From assembly GCA_003388555.1 (NCBI GenBank), contig QQVD01000006.1, positions 124,001 through 188,000 on the forward strand: a stretch of DNA of 64,000 bases, given 5' to 3'. The translations under genes were made by a program, and so were the position numbers. The notes beneath the pieces are model-generated. The model had not been told where the DNA came from. It ran no database searches and saw only the letters and a list, made by a program, of their open reading frames with translations. Source of the stretch: Acidobacteriota bacterium. GTDB lineage: Bacteria; Acidobacteriota; Thermoanaerobaculia; Multivoradales; Multivoraceae. Positions 1 to 8,867 of the stretch are shown here, in pieces; positions within the stretch are counted from its first letter, which is position 1; every line of letters starts with the position of its first letter.

Positions 1-2
1 GC

Positions 3-1685
3 CGCGCCGCGGAGCTGCTCGGCGGCGCCCTCGGCGGCCTCGCCAGCCACGTCTGGCGCGGACCGGCGACCGGCAACCTGGGCGGCTGGCAGATCGCCCG
101 CGCCCTCGAGCTGCTCAACGTCTTCACCGGCTCGGTCGGCACCGAGGGCGGCACCTCGCCCCACGGCTGGCACAAGTTCGTCCCCGCGGCCCACATGAAG
201 CCGCCCGCACAGTCGGTGTGGAACGAGCTGCTCTACCCGCTGGACTATCCGCTCGCCTACCACGAGCAGAGCCCGCTGCTGCCCTACCTGGTGACCCCCG
301 AGAAGCGCATCGACGTCTACTTCACCCGCGTCTTCAACCCGGTGTGGACCTATCCCGACGGCACCGCCTGGATCGAGATGCTGTGCGACGAGGAGCGCGT
401 CGGGCTGCACGCGGCGCTGACCCCGACCTGGAACGAGACCGCGCGCTACGCCGACTACGTGCTGCCGATGGGACTGGCCTCCGAGCGTCACGACCTGATG
501 AGCCAGGAGACCCACGCCGGAGCCTGGATCGGCTTCCGCCAACCGGTGGCGAGGGCGCTGGCCGAGCGCGACGGACACCCGGTGGAGTTCACCTGGCAAA
601 CCAACCCCGGAGAGGTGTGGGAGGAGGAGGAGTTCTTCTTCGAGCTCAGCTGGGCGATCGACCCCGACGGTGCCCTCGGCGTACGCCGTCACTTCGAGTC
701 GCCCTACCGCCCGGGTGAGAAGCTCACCATCACCGAGCACTACCGGTGGATCTTCGAGAACTCCGTCCCCGGCCTGCCGGAAGCTGCAGCCGCCGAGGGA
801 CTGCAGCCGCTCGAGTACATGCGTCGCTACGGCGCTTTCGAAGTGACTCGCGACGTCTACCGCCGGCACGAGCAGGAGCAGCAAGGCGGCGGCAAGGCCT
901 TCGCCACCCCCAGCGGCCAGCTCGAGATCTACTCGCCCACTCTCGACGAGTGGGGCTGGCCGGAGCACGCGCTTCCCGGCAGCATCGAGTCCCAGGTCGC
1001 GCGCGCCGCCCTGGCCGACGGCGAGATGGTGCTGGTGCCGACGTTCCGCCTCGCGGTGCTGATCCACTCGCGCTCGGCGAACGCTCCCTGGCTGACCGAG
1101 ATCGCGCACAAGAACCCACTGTGGGTGCATCCGGCGGACGCCCGTCGCCTCGGGATCGACGAATCGGATCTGGTGCGCGTGGAGACGGAGATCGGTCACT
1201 TCGTCCTGCGGCCCTTCGTCACCGAAGGTCTGCTGCCCGGCATCGTCGCCTGTTCGCACCACCTCGGCCGTTGGCACCGCAGCGGCGATCACGACGCCTC
1301 GGGCTGGGCAAGCGCCGAGGTGGAGATCACCCGGCGGCCGTCCGACGATCCCGACGCACCCGGCGAGATCTGGCGCTGGCGCCGCCTCGGTGAGCCCGAC
1401 GGAGCGCTCAACTGGTGGCGCGAGAGCGGCGTGCACCAGAACATCACCTTCCCGGTACAGCCCGACCCGATCAGCGGCATGCACTGCTGGCACCAGAAGG
1501 TACGGGTGCGCCGCGCCGAGCCGGGCGACCGCTTCGGCGACATCGAGGTGCACCGCGGCAGGGCACGCCACGCCTATGAACGCTGGCGGGCGATGACCCG
1601 GCGACCGCCGGGTCAGCTGCGTCGGCCGCTGTGGTTCGCGCGGGCGGTGAGGCCCGACGACAGCGCCTTCCGGATCAGGCCCTGA
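3..1685 (+). CDS. Molybdopterin oxidoreductase, C-terminal part (cut by window edge)
   Basis: The reading frame is open from the first bases, so the N-terminus, with any Fe-S cluster site, lies outside the window; about 560 residues are visible. The visible part has the family's MGD-binding features: a G-rich start (GNLGGWQIARALELLNVFTG), a segment in which substrate-channel proteins usually carry WNETARYADYVLP, and near residues 340-430 a molybdopterin-dinucleotide-binding domain (VHPADARRLGI, then a G-rich CSHHLGRWH). This places it in the DMSO reductase superfamily, which transfers oxygen atoms or electrons at a Mo centre. Substrate cannot be read from this fragment. No electron-transfer subunit follows it; the next gene is an SDR enzyme 102 bp downstream. 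A partner, if any, must be upstream. Confidence 0.85.
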   Translation, partial: RAAELLGGALGGLASHVWRGPATGNLGGWQIARALELLNVFTGSVGTEGGTSPHGWHKFVPAAHMKPPAQSVWNELLYPLDYPLAYHEQSPLLPYLVTPEKRIDVYFTRVFNPVWTYPDGTAWIEMLCDEERVGLHAALTPTWNETARYADYVLPMGLASERHDLMSQETHAGAWIGFRQPVARALAERDGHPVEFTWQTNPGEVWEEEEFFFELSWAIDPDGALGVRRHFESPYRPGEKLTITEHYRWIFENSVPGLPEAAAAEGLQPLEYMRRYGAFEVTRDVYRRHEQEQQGGGKAFATPSGQLEIYSPTLDEWGWPEHALPGSIESQVARAALADGEMVLVPTFRLAVLIHSRSANAPWLTEIAHKNPLWVHPADARRLGIDESDLVRVETEIGHFVLRPFVTEGLLPGIVACSHHLGRWHRSGDHDASGWASAEVEITRRPSDDPDAPGEIWRWRRLGEPDGALNWWRESGVHQNITFPVQPDPISGMHCWHQKVRVRRAEPGDRFGDIEVHRGRARHAYERWRAMTRRPPGQLRRPLWFARAVRPDDSAFRIRP

Positions 1686-1787
1686 TCCCCCGCCGGGTCA
1701 GTTGACATACTCGGACGGCGTCGGCCGGCAGGAGGGGTTGGCCGACCGGCAACCCGCTGTCTCCCAACGGCCTCGACCTCGGAACAG

Positions 1788-2654
1788 ATGCACGGCACCG
1801 ATCTCGCGAGCCTGCGCGGCCAGCTCGCCGTCGTCACCGGAGCCGCCAGCGGCATCGGCGCGGCGATCGCGGAGAGCTGTGCCATGTACGGCATGGCAGT
1901 GCTGCTCGCCGACGTCGAGGAGGAAGCGCTCGAGCGCACCGTGACCTCACTACGCCGCCGAGGGGCGACCGCCACCGGGCGGGTGGTCGACGTCGGCGAT
2001 CCGCTGCAGGTCGCTTCGCTCGCCGAGGAGGCCTACGCGTCGGGAGAGACGGTTCGTCTGCTGTTCAACAACGCCGGTGTCGGGGTGGTGAGATCGTTCC
2101 TCGAGACGACACTCGAGGACTGGCGCTGGACCCTGGAGGTCAACCTCTGGGGAGTACTGCACGGGGTCCGCGCCTTCCTGCCCCGCATGCTCGAGCAGCG
2201 CTGCCGCGCGCGCATCGTCAACACCGCTTCGGCCGCCGGCCTGCTGGCGCCCGCAGACCTCAGCGCCTACGCGGTGAGCAAACATGGCGTCGTCGCGCTG
2301 AGCGAGTCGCTCCAGGCCGAGCTCGCGGCGGCGGCAAGCGACGTGCGGCTGGTGGTGCTATGCCCGGGACTGGTGCGCACCAACATCCACCAGGCGGAGC
2401 GCAACCGGCCGCGGCGACACCACAACCCCGACGAGATCCTCGATCGCGGCGACGAGCTCGCCGAAGCGATGGAGGCCGCGATGACACCGGAGGAGCTGAC
2501 CCGGATCCTCTTCGCGGCGCTCGAACGCGGCGACTTCCTGGTCTGCAGCCACGGCGAGACGCCGGACCAGCTGCGGGCGCGCTGTGAGCGTCTGCTGTCG
2601 GGCGAGGGGCCACCACCTCCCTGGCCCGACCAAGCGTCGGGGGAGGCCGATTGA
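1788..2654 (+). CDS. Short-chain dehydrogenase/reductase (SDR)
   Basis: A 288-residue classical SDR, an NAD(P)-dependent alcohol/ketone oxidoreductase of the cytoplasm. The cofactor motif TGAASGIG is at residues 17-24, the NNAG motif near residue 94, and the catalytic Tyr161-x3-Lys165 pair (YAVSK) is present, preceded by the NTAS serine segment. Length is slightly above the 250-residue family norm because of a C-terminal extension rich in Pro and acidic residues. The ATG is the first in frame; a purine-rich GGAGGGG lies about 50 bp upstream, too far to be its ribosome-binding site, so the start is chosen by homology of the TGxxxGIG spacing. Its substrate is not predictable. It converges with the DUF427 gene, with 33 bp between the stops. 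Confidence 0.85.
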   Translation: MHGTDLASLRGQLAVVTGAASGIGAAIAESCAMYGMAVLLADVEEEALERTVTSLRRRGATATGRVVDVGDPLQVASLAEEAYASGETVRLLFNNAGVGVVRSFLETTLEDWRWTLEVNLWGVLHGVRAFLPRMLEQRCRARIVNTASAAGLLAPADLSAYAVSKHGVVALSESLQAELAAAASDVRLVVLCPGLVRTNIHQAERNRPRRHHNPDEILDRGDELAEAMEAAMTPEELTRILFAALERGDFLVCSHGETPDQLRARCERLLSGEGPPPPWPDQASGEAD

Positions 2655-2687
2655 GCCCACGGCTCGAACACCGGCGCCCGTGTGCCG

Positions 2688-3236
2688 CTACCAGCCGCCG
2701 GTCCCCGGATCGCCCTTGAACGGCCCGACGATCTCGTCCGTCACCCAGCCGCCGTAGAAGCCTCCCGCCTGTGGCCGCACCACCTCGCCGCCGAGGCGAC
2801 ATGTGACCCGCGACGGATAGAACGAGAGTGTTCCGGCGAGCTCGCGGAACGCCGGCGTCGGATCCTCGTAGGACCAAGCGACGGGCCCGGAGTCCGCCGC
2901 AGCCTCGGCGCCACCGGCGGCCGGGAGATCGAATCCGGCGTGAAGTCTCCAGTAGCTGGCGGTTCCCTTCCATTCGCAGCGGGAGCGTCCTGGCGCCGGC
3001 TCGAGAAGCGAGAGATCGACATCTCTGCGCGGCAGGTAGACGGTGGGCGGGCTGGCCGTCTCGAGCACACGCCAGGCTCGCTCAGACCGCGCCAGCCGGC
3101 GGCCGCCGAAGTCGACCGTGACGAGGCGCCTCTCCGCTTCGATCCGCGGCGGCCGCGGGTAGTCCCAGACCGATTCCTGGCCGGCGCCCGGCTCGACGGC
3201 GAACACCGGACGCCGCCTTCCGTCGTACTCCCACAT
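2688..3236 (-). CDS. DUF427 domain protein
   Basis: A 182-residue protein with the DUF427 fold signature: an N-terminal copy with TVDFGGRRLARSERAWRVLE and YLPRRDVD, followed by the W-K-G-TASYW motif and, in the second half, a further YPSRV element. DUF427 proteins are small cytosolic proteins of unknown biochemical role. The frame stays open 32 codons further upstream, but that extension would be encoded by the 11-bp tandem repeat and is not conserved-looking, so the ATG at 3236 (MWEYDGRRRP) was chosen. It stands alone, convergent with the SDR gene and downstream of the terminator of the next leftward gene. Confidence 0.8.
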   Translation of the reverse strand: MWEYDGRRRPVFAVEPGAGQESVWDYPRPPRIEAERRLVTVDFGGRRLARSERAWRVLETASPPTVYLPRRDVDLSLLEPAPGRSRCEWKGTASYWRLHAGFDLPAAGGAEAAADSGPVAWSYEDPTPAFRELAGTLSFYPSRVTCRLGGEVVRPQAGGFYGGWVTDEIVGPFKGDPGTGGW

Positions 3237-3293
3237 CGCCAGGCGTTTCGAGTGCAGGTCCGGCTCGGATGTCCGCGGCGTCGGACCGCATTT

Positions 3294-3332
3294 GGGCACT
3301 GGCCGGGCACTGGTCGGGCACTGGTCGGGCAC
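3294..3332. repeat. 11-bp tandem repeat, about 3.5 copies
   Basis: Three consecutive copies of GGGCACTGGYC plus a GGGCAC half copy sit just upstream of the DUF427 start. Copy one differs from the next two by one base. It is a short minisatellite; it could vary in copy number between strains. Confidence 0.85.
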
Positions 3333-3362
3333 AGCGAGTTCCGCCGCAGCCGAACAGAAAGT

Positions 3363-3395
3363 GGGCGCACCGGGGAGGGTCGTCCCGGTGCGCCC
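3363..3395 (-). terminator. Rho-independent terminator of the exported protein gene at 3492-4655
   Basis: A perfect 12-bp stem (GGGCGCACCGGG / CCCGGTGCGCCC) with a 9-nt loop. Read leftward it is followed by ACTTTCTGTTC, a T-rich tail, so it ends transcripts coming from the leftward gene whose stop is at 3492. Confidence 0.7.
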
Positions 3396-3412
3396 GTGAC
3401 TCGCGTCGGGAT

Positions 3413-3441
3413 GCGACCGATCCGATCATCCGATCGGTCGC
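3413..3441. repeat. Inverted repeat, 10-bp arms
   Basis: GCGACCGATC and GATCGGTCGC are perfect complements separated by 9 nt. It lies between the stop of the exported protein gene and its terminator hairpin, so it is transcribed and would fold as a second stem; alternatively it is a protein-binding palindrome. Confidence 0.6.
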
Positions 3442-3491
3442 CGCCCGACACGAGCAGGAGGTCTGAAGAGTCCGTTCCCCGGCGCCCGCCC

Positions 3492-4655
3492 TCAGGGACA
3501 GGTGTCGAAGGCGTCGGTGTCGTTGACCGCCACCGCGGCGTTGCCGCCGGTGTTGCGGTAGGTGCGCATCTCACCGGTCTGGGTGTCCCGCACGCTCAGG
3601 GTGTAGGCCAGATCGGTGCTGGCCGCGGCGAAGACCCAGAAGCGGTCGTTGATGGCGCAACCGTCGAGTACCTTCACCTGCGCTTCGATGTTGTCGGGGT
3701 CGAAGAAGAAGAAGAGCGCAGTGTCGGCGGTCGATCCGGGCGCCAGACGCGCCGACTGCGGCAGGATGTCGGTGTTGTAGGTCAGCTCGACCTCGAAACG
3801 CTGGCCTTGCAGGCGAGGCTTGGTCACCGCGCCGGCGACGTCGAACCAGTCGCTGGCGCGCACGAAGTCGTCGCCGCTCTCGTCGGCGGGGCCTTCGAGC
3901 TCGCGCACCACGAAGAAGATCTCGTACATGATCCCCGAGGACAGGAGTGGCAGGTCGGCCACCAGGCCGAACAGCTCGTCCTCCCCCCCGCACTGCGACC
4001 GCACCGACTCGGCGATCAGGTAGACCTCCTTGGATCCGAGCGGCCCCTCTTCGACGCCGACCAGCTCCGGTGTGCAGCCCGTCGGCCAGGTGCCGTAGGC
4101 GAAGGCGGTGCCCGGGTTGCTCTCGCCGATGTTCGCCGTGACGTCGACCTGCACGGGGCTCTCTTCGCCCAGCTCGAAGCTGACGTGCGCCAGCATCGTC
4201 GGCAGGAACGGGGTGTCGATCCAGAGCACCTCGACGTCGTAGAAGCCCGGGTCGTCGAGGGCCGGGATCTCGTAGGTCGCTCGGTAGGGAGTCAGCACCG
4301 TGGCGCAGGCGTTCGGAGGCGGATTCTGCGGCGAGGCGGAAACCTGGACCTCGATGTCGAAACCGTCGACCACGACGTCGCGGCGGAAGACCGGCGGACA
4401 GGCGGACGGCCAGGTTCCCTCCAGAACCAGGGTCAGCGTCTCTCCGGCGCCTGCGCTCGTCGGCAGCACCAGCGCGCTGTCGACCTCGTCGGCCCAGGAG
4501 GAAGCCCCGGCGAAGAGGAGCGCGGCCACGAAGAGGGCGGCCGTCGTCAGGCGCGCCGCCAGCGCGGGGCGTCCCGATCTGCCCTCGCGCGGCGCGTACC
4601 AGCCCGCGCGTCGGGAACCGTTCAGCGATCTGTCCTGCGAACTCTTGCTCATCAT
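3492..4655 (-). CDS. Exported protein with lineage-type C-terminal domain (FFFDPDN...NDTDAFDTC)
   Basis: A 387-residue protein starting at tandem ATGs; the first ATG, with GGGGAG upstream, was chosen. A basic N-terminus followed by a hydrophobic stretch ending in a SSWADE cleavage-like site (about residues 30-52) predicts Sec export. The middle resembles Ig-like beta modules with several Cys pairs. The last 110 residues form a separate module: FEVELTYNT, FFFFDPDNIEAQVKVLDGC, NDRFWVFAA, TLSVRDTQTGEMRTYRN and a terminal NDTDAFDTCP. From memory, this module recurs at the ends of many exported proteins of Thermoanaerobaculia; its function is unknown. A diverged copy seems to be present in the protein at 62097-62540. 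It is a single-gene unit with its own terminator. Confidence 0.8.
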   Translation of the reverse strand: MMSKSSQDRSLNGSRRAGWYAPREGRSGRPALAARLTTAALFVAALLFAGASSWADEVDSALVLPTSAGAGETLTLVLEGTWPSACPPVFRRDVVVDGFDIEVQVSASPQNPPPNACATVLTPYRATYEIPALDDPGFYDVEVLWIDTPFLPTMLAHVSFELGEESPVQVDVTANIGESNPGTAFAYGTWPTGCTPELVGVEEGPLGSKEVYLIAESVRSQCGGEDELFGLVADLPLLSSGIMYEIFFVVRELEGPADESGDDFVRASDWFDVAGAVTKPRLQGQRFEVELTYNTDILPQSARLAPGSTADTALFFFFDPDNIEAQVKVLDGCAINDRFWVFAAASTDLAYTLSVRDTQTGEMRTYRNTGGNAAVAVNDTDAFDTCP

Positions 4656-4903
4656 CTCTGTCTCCCCAATGCTCTCACAGCAACGAGCCGGCCCAGAGAG
4701 TCGTCGCGCCGCCGCGCCAGTACACACGTCGAACCCTCGGATTTGATTTGCGTCGGCGCCGGAAGAGCGATTGTGGTTGAGGGTCCGGACCACGCACGTG
4801 ACGAGGAAACTGTATGTCACTGCAGCATACGATGCAAGCGACGGGAGCGTCCAATCGCGGCCAGCGCGGGCCGCCGACCTCGTCTCGCCGAGACGGCGTC
4901 GAC

Positions 4904-4909
4904 TAGGCT
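4904..4909 (+). promoter_or_regulatory. -10-like TAGGCT box placed for a leaderless ligase transcript
   Basis: TAGGCT ends 8 nt before the ligase ATG at 4918, which would put the transcription start at or next to the start codon. No ribosome-binding site precedes the ATG, which fits leaderless translation. Inferred from position only. Confidence 0.4.
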
Positions 4910-4917
4910 CGCCCCCG

Positions 4918-6522
4918 ATGCTGCTGGCAAGACTGGTCGACGCCGCCGCGACGGTGGCTTCGCGAACATCCCGCTCGGCCAAGATCGAGGCGCTGGCGGA
5001 CCTCCTGCGCGACACCGCCGAGCAGCGCATCGCGGCGGTCACCGCGATGTCGAGCGGCGTGCTGCCGACCGGGCGTATCGGCATCGGACCTGCCGCCGTG
5101 CGCGCGGCGAGACCCAAGACCGCCGCCGAGCGCCCTGGCCTGAGCGTCGACGACCTGCTCGGCGGCTTCGCCGAGATCGCCGCCGTCTCCGGAAAGGGAG
5201 CCAAAACGCGGCGGCAGGAGGTGCTGCGCCGGCTGCTCGAGGCCGCGACGCCGGCCGAGCAGGACTTCGTTTCGCGGCTGCTCCTCCAGGAGCTGCGGCA
5301 GGGAGCGCTGGAAGGCCTGATGGTCGAGGCGATCGCTGCCGCCTTCGACCAGCCGGGAGCGTTGGTGCGCCGGGCCGCGATGCTCCGCGGCGACCTCCCC
5401 AGCGTCGCGAGCATCGCGGCGGTGCAGGGTCGAGCGGGTCTGGAATCCCTGCGCCTCGAGCACTTCAGGCCGGTGCAGCCGATGCTCGCCTCGCCGGTCG
5501 ACGACCTCGAGTCGGCCTGGCAGCGGTTCGCGGCCGGATCCCGGATCCAGCTCGAGCACAAGTTGGATGGCGCCCGGGTCCAGGTGCACCGCGACGGCGA
5601 CGAGGTCCGCGTCTACTCGCGCCAGCTCAACGACGTCAGTACCGCGGTGCCCGAGCTGATCGAGCAGGCGCGCGCTCTTCCCGGCCAGAGCTTCGTGCTC
5701 GACGGCGAGTCCTTCGCCCATGACGGCTCGGGCACGGCGCTGCCCTTCCAGGTGACCATGCGCCGCTTCGGCCGGCGCGCCGACGTCGCCGCGCAGCGCA
5801 TCGAGCTGCCGCTGCGCACCCTCTTCTTCGACTGCCTGGAACGAGACGGGGAGGAGCTGCTGGACGCAGCGCTCGGTGAGCGCCGACGCCACCTCGAAGA
5901 GCTGCTCGGCGCCGAGGCCCTGGTGCCCATCCTGCTCGTCGAGAGCGAGGCCAGCCGCCTCGAGGCGGCCGAGGACTTCTTCGAGCGGGCGCTCGACGCG
6001 GGACTCGAGGGCCTGATGGCCAAGGACCGCCGATCGGTCTACGAGGCCGGCAGCAGGGGGTTCTCGTGGCTCAAGATCAAGCCGGTGCACACCCTCGATC
6101 TCGTCGTGCTCGCCGCCGAGTGGGGCAGCGGCCGGCGCCGCGGCTGGCTCTCCAACCTGCACCTGGGAGCCCGGGACCCGGAGGGCGGCTTCGTGATGCT
6201 CGGCAAGACGTTCAAGGGACTCACCGACGAGATGCTCGCCTGGCAGACCCGCCGCCTGCAGCAGCTGGCGACGCAGGATCAGGACCCCCAGAGCCCCTGG
6301 GTGGTCAGGGTGCGGCCCGAGCTGGTCGTCGAGATCGCGTTCAACAACGTGCAGTCGTCGTCGCAGTACCCCGGGGGCATGGCGTTGCGCTTCGCTCGCG
6401 TCAAGCGCTACCGCCCCGACCGCGGCGCCGAGGACGCCACCACCGTCGCCGAAGTGCGTGAGGTGTTCGAACGCGAGCACCGGCTCGCGCGCGACGCTCC
6501 GCGAGCACGCCGCGAGGGATGA
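4918..6522 (+). CDS. ligB: ATP-dependent DNA ligase, LigB type
   Basis: A 534-residue ligase that seals nicks in duplex DNA using ATP. An N-terminal DNA-binding domain (IEALADLLR, GRIGIGPAAV) precedes the nucleotidyltransferase core. The AMP-accepting lysine is Lys215 in EHKLDGARVQVHR (motif I). Motif III is VLDGESFA, motif IV is EGLMAKD, and motif V is WLKIKP. An OB domain follows, ending with the VRPELVVEIAFNNVQ segment. Order and size match archaeal and mycobacterial LigB. The frame is open further upstream, but the ATG at 4918 begins where homologues begin. The stop overlaps the acyltransferase start as ATGA, so the two are co-translated. The Lhr helicase, nuclease and phosphoesterase genes that often accompany bacterial ATP ligases are not adjacent. 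Confidence 0.93.
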   Translation: MLLARLVDAAATVASRTSRSAKIEALADLLRDTAEQRIAAVTAMSSGVLPTGRIGIGPAAVRAARPKTAAERPGLSVDDLLGGFAEIAAVSGKGAKTRRQEVLRRLLEAATPAEQDFVSRLLLQELRQGALEGLMVEAIAAAFDQPGALVRRAAMLRGDLPSVASIAAVQGRAGLESLRLEHFRPVQPMLASPVDDLESAWQRFAAGSRIQLEHKLDGARVQVHRDGDEVRVYSRQLNDVSTAVPELIEQARALPGQSFVLDGESFAHDGSGTALPFQVTMRRFGRRADVAAQRIELPLRTLFFDCLERDGEELLDAALGERRRHLEELLGAEALVPILLVESEASRLEAAEDFFERALDAGLEGLMAKDRRSVYEAGSRGFSWLKIKPVHTLDLVVLAAEWGSGRRRGWLSNLHLGARDPEGGFVMLGKTFKGLTDEMLAWQTRRLQQLATQDQDPQSPWVVRVRPELVVEIAFNNVQSSSQYPGGMALRFARVKRYRPDRGAEDATTVAEVREVFEREHRLARDAPRARREG

Positions 6523-7616
6523 GGAGCTTCCTGCTCGCCGACGGCCGCGCCTCCGTCGTGGTGCGACGCCTGATCACCGTCACAGCCTACGCGGCGCTCA
6601 CCGCGCTGGTGGTGGCACCGCTGCCGGCCTGGATCATCGTCGCCACCCTGGTCGACCTCGCCAGCCACCGTCCCGGCCGGCGCTGGCCGCTGCTTCGCAC
6701 CCTGCTCTTCTTCGCCTGCTACCTGGTCTGCGAGCTGCTGGGGGTGGCGATCGCGACGGCGCTCTGGCTGCTGCGTCCGATGCTCGGCCGCCGCCGCTAC
6801 CTGCGCGCCAACTTCCGCCTCCAGGTGCACTGGGGCAGCACGCTCTTCGCCGCTGGCAGCCGCCTGTTCTCCTTCCGCGCGCGGGTGCGCGGCGCCGAGC
6901 ACCTCGAGCCCGAGGGGCCGATTCTGCTGATGATCCGCCACTCGAGCATGGCCGACACCGTGCTGGCGGTGTGCTTCGTGTCGGCGCCACACGACATCCA
7001 GCTGCGCTACGTGCTCAAGCGCCCTCTGCTGCTCGATCCCTGCCTCGACATCGTCGGCAACCGCCTGCCCAACTGGTTCTCGACCCACGCGACGCCGCGC
7101 CGCGACCGCGAGCTCGCGGCGGTGGCGCGCCTCGCCGACGACCTCGGGCCGCGGGACGGCGTGCTGATCTACCCCGAAGGCACCCGCTTCTCGACCACGA
7201 AGCGGACGCACCAGCTCGAACGCCTGGCGCGGCGCGGCGCCGGCCGGGACCTCGAACGGGCCAGTCGGCTGCGCCACGTGCTGCTGCCCAGGCGCGGCGG
7301 TCCGGCGGCGCTGCTGCTGCGCAACGCCTGCAGCGAGCGCCCGGCGGATCTGGTCTTCTGCGCCCACACCGGCTTCGAGGGCAGCGCCACTTTCGGCGAC
7401 CTGCGACGGGGCGCGCTGATCGGACGCACGGTGGAGATCGAGTTCTGGCGGGTGCCGGCGTCCGAGCTCCCCGTCGCGACCGATGGTGGACCGTCCGGGC
7501 TCGACGTCGACGCCGCCCAGGATCGGCTGTACGACTGGCTGTGCGAGCAGTGGTGGCGGGTCGACGAGTTCATCGACCGCCACCGCGGGGAGACGGAGCC
7601 GAGCCGGTCGCGGTGA
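6519..7616 (+). CDS. Membrane lysophospholipid acyltransferase (PlsC-like)
   Basis: A 365-residue glycerolipid acyltransferase. Two hydrophobic segments (about residues 18-42 and 60-85) anchor it in the inner membrane. The catalytic H-x4-D motif is RHSSMADT with His141 and Asp146, and the phosphate-binding motif is YPEGTR at residues 218-223. Both are standard for PlsC-type enzymes that acylate lysophosphatidic acid or related acceptors. At 365 residues it is longer than bacterial PlsC (about 250) owing to the N-terminal membrane part and a C-terminal extension. Its ATG overlaps the ligase stop by 4 bp, so translation is coupled. Functional linkage between ligase and lipid synthesis is not obvious. 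Confidence 0.85.
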   Translation: MRSFLLADGRASVVVRRLITVTAYAALTALVVAPLPAWIIVATLVDLASHRPGRRWPLLRTLLFFACYLVCELLGVAIATALWLLRPMLGRRRYLRANFRLQVHWGSTLFAAGSRLFSFRARVRGAEHLEPEGPILLMIRHSSMADTVLAVCFVSAPHDIQLRYVLKRPLLLDPCLDIVGNRLPNWFSTHATPRRDRELAAVARLADDLGPRDGVLIYPEGTRFSTTKRTHQLERLARRGAGRDLERASRLRHVLLPRRGGPAALLLRNACSERPADLVFCAHTGFEGSATFGDLRRGALIGRTVEIEFWRVPASELPVATDGGPSGLDVDAAQDRLYDWLCEQWWRVDEFIDRHRGETEPSRSR

Positions 7617-7709
7617 GGACCGGGTGGCTCCGCGGCCGCGGATCGCCTGCTGCGCCGGCTGGCATCCGCCTCGCGGCGGCGGCCGCTCGCCACTCTGCAG
7701 GCGGCGACC

Positions 7710-7913
7710 TCAGTCGTCGAGCACGAAGCTCACCCGCATGTTGACGCGATAGTGGGTGATCTTGCCGGCTTCGACGACGACCTTCTGCTCGCTGATCCAG
7801 GCGCCGCTGATGTTGCGCAGCGTCTTCTTGGAACGTTCGATCCCCTGATGGATGGCGTCCTCGAACGACTTGGTGCTGCTCGATGAGATCTCGGTGACCT
7901 TGGCTACGGACAT
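7710..7913 (-). CDS. Dodecin (flavin-storage protein)
   Basis: A 67-residue protein matching the dodecin family over its whole length. Dodecins assemble as hollow dodecamers in the cytoplasm and bind pairs of flavins between tryptophans. Visible signatures are VAKVTEISSSS at the N-terminus, SFEDAI, the flavin-stacking Trp39 in GAWISEQ with Gln43... (family Gln is close by) and the beta strand YRVNMRVSFVLDD. The ATG at 7913 is preceded by AAGGAG on its strand at good spacing. It stands alone between the acyltransferase and the nitroreductase. Its flavin-buffer role suits a region with several flavoenzymes, but no operon links them. Confidence 0.93.
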   Translation of the reverse strand: MSVAKVTEISSSSTKSFEDAIHQGIERSKKTLRNISGAWISEQKVVVEAGKITHYRVNMRVSFVLDD

Positions 7914-8067
7914 GACGTTAGTCTCCTTGCGTCTGATGGACGATTCATCGGAGCCGCATCGGCGCCGATCCTCATCGAGGGTACACCCTGGCGGCGATCC
8001 ACGCAGTCGACGCGGCCGACGGGAGCGGGTGGGCGGCTCACGCCCGGGACGACCAGGAGAAGCTCGG

Positions 8068-8727
8068 ATGGACCTCTACGAAGTGATGCGCACCACGTTC
8101 GCCGCGCGCGAGTTCACCGACGAGCCGCTACCGGACGACGACCTGCGCCGGATCCTCGACAACGCGCGCTTCGCACCGAGCGGCGGCAACCGTCAGGGCT
8201 GGACCGTGATCGTGGTGTCGGACCGCGAGACGCGGCGCCGCCTCGCCGAGCTCTCGCGTCCCGCTCTGCAGCGCTACGTGGCGCAGCTGCGGGCGGGCGA
8301 AAATCCCTGGAATCCGTTCGAGCCTCCGTCGGTGACGGCGGAGGAGATCGCCGCGGTGCAGCTCGACTGGCCGCTGCTCGACACGCTGCCCACGGCGCCG
8401 GCCCTGCTGGTCGTCTGCATCGACCTTCGGGTCGTCGCGGCGATGGACCAGGACCTGCCTCGTGTCGGGATCATCGGCGGCGCCTCGATCTACCCCTTCG
8501 TCTGGAACATCCTGCTGGCGGCCCGCAACGAGGGCTACGGGGGCACCATCACGACCTTCCTGACGGCTCAGGAGCCCGCGGTGCGCGACCTGCTCGGCCT
8601 CCCCGACCACGTCGCGGTGGCGGCGATGCTGCCGCTGGGCAGGCCGGTCAAGCAGCTGACCAAGCTGAGCCGCAAGGAGGTCGTCGAGTTCACCCGGCGT
8701 GAGCGCTGGGACGGCGCGGCCTTCTGA
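8068..8727 (+). CDS. Nitroreductase family flavoprotein
   Basis: A 219-residue FMN-dependent oxidoreductase. The N-terminal FAAREFTDEP and RFAPSGGNRQGW segments are the FMN-phosphate and dimer-contact elements of the nitroreductase fold, and GYGGTITTFL with LPLGRPV near the C-terminus is the second FMN-binding element. The frame is open upstream, but the ATG at 8068 begins right before the conserved LYEVMRTTF helix. GGAG (8056-8059) lies nearby. Natural substrate unknown; members reduce quinones, nitro compounds or enoates, and many are specific for unknown metabolites. Single-gene unit, convergent with the AAA ATPase. Confidence 0.88.
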   Translation: MDLYEVMRTTFAAREFTDEPLPDDDLRRILDNARFAPSGGNRQGWTVIVVSDRETRRRLAELSRPALQRYVAQLRAGENPWNPFEPPSVTAEEIAAVQLDWPLLDTLPTAPALLVVCIDLRVVAAMDQDLPRVGIIGGASIYPFVWNILLAARNEGYGGTITTFLTAQEPAVRDLLGLPDHVAVAAMLPLGRPVKQLTKLSRKEVVEFTRRERWDGAAF

Positions 8728-8867
8728 GCGCCGCGCGCCCCGACCGCGCCGACCGGAGATCCGAGCCCCCCTCGGCGCCGAACACGGGTCCGCGCCCGGG
8801 TCCGCAGACGTTCGGGATCCCGTAGACGCCCTCACCACCGCGGACCGCCGCGGACGCCGTCCCTGTC

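Noticed and set aside
2682-5723. Long frame spanning DUF427, the exported protein and the ligase
   Set aside because: It crosses three well-supported genes in other frames and shows no recognisable motif.
8838-8853. CCGCGG-ACCG-CCGCGG stem between nitroreductase and AAA gene
   Set aside because: Only 6-bp arms of pure GC and no T-run; expected by chance at this base composition.
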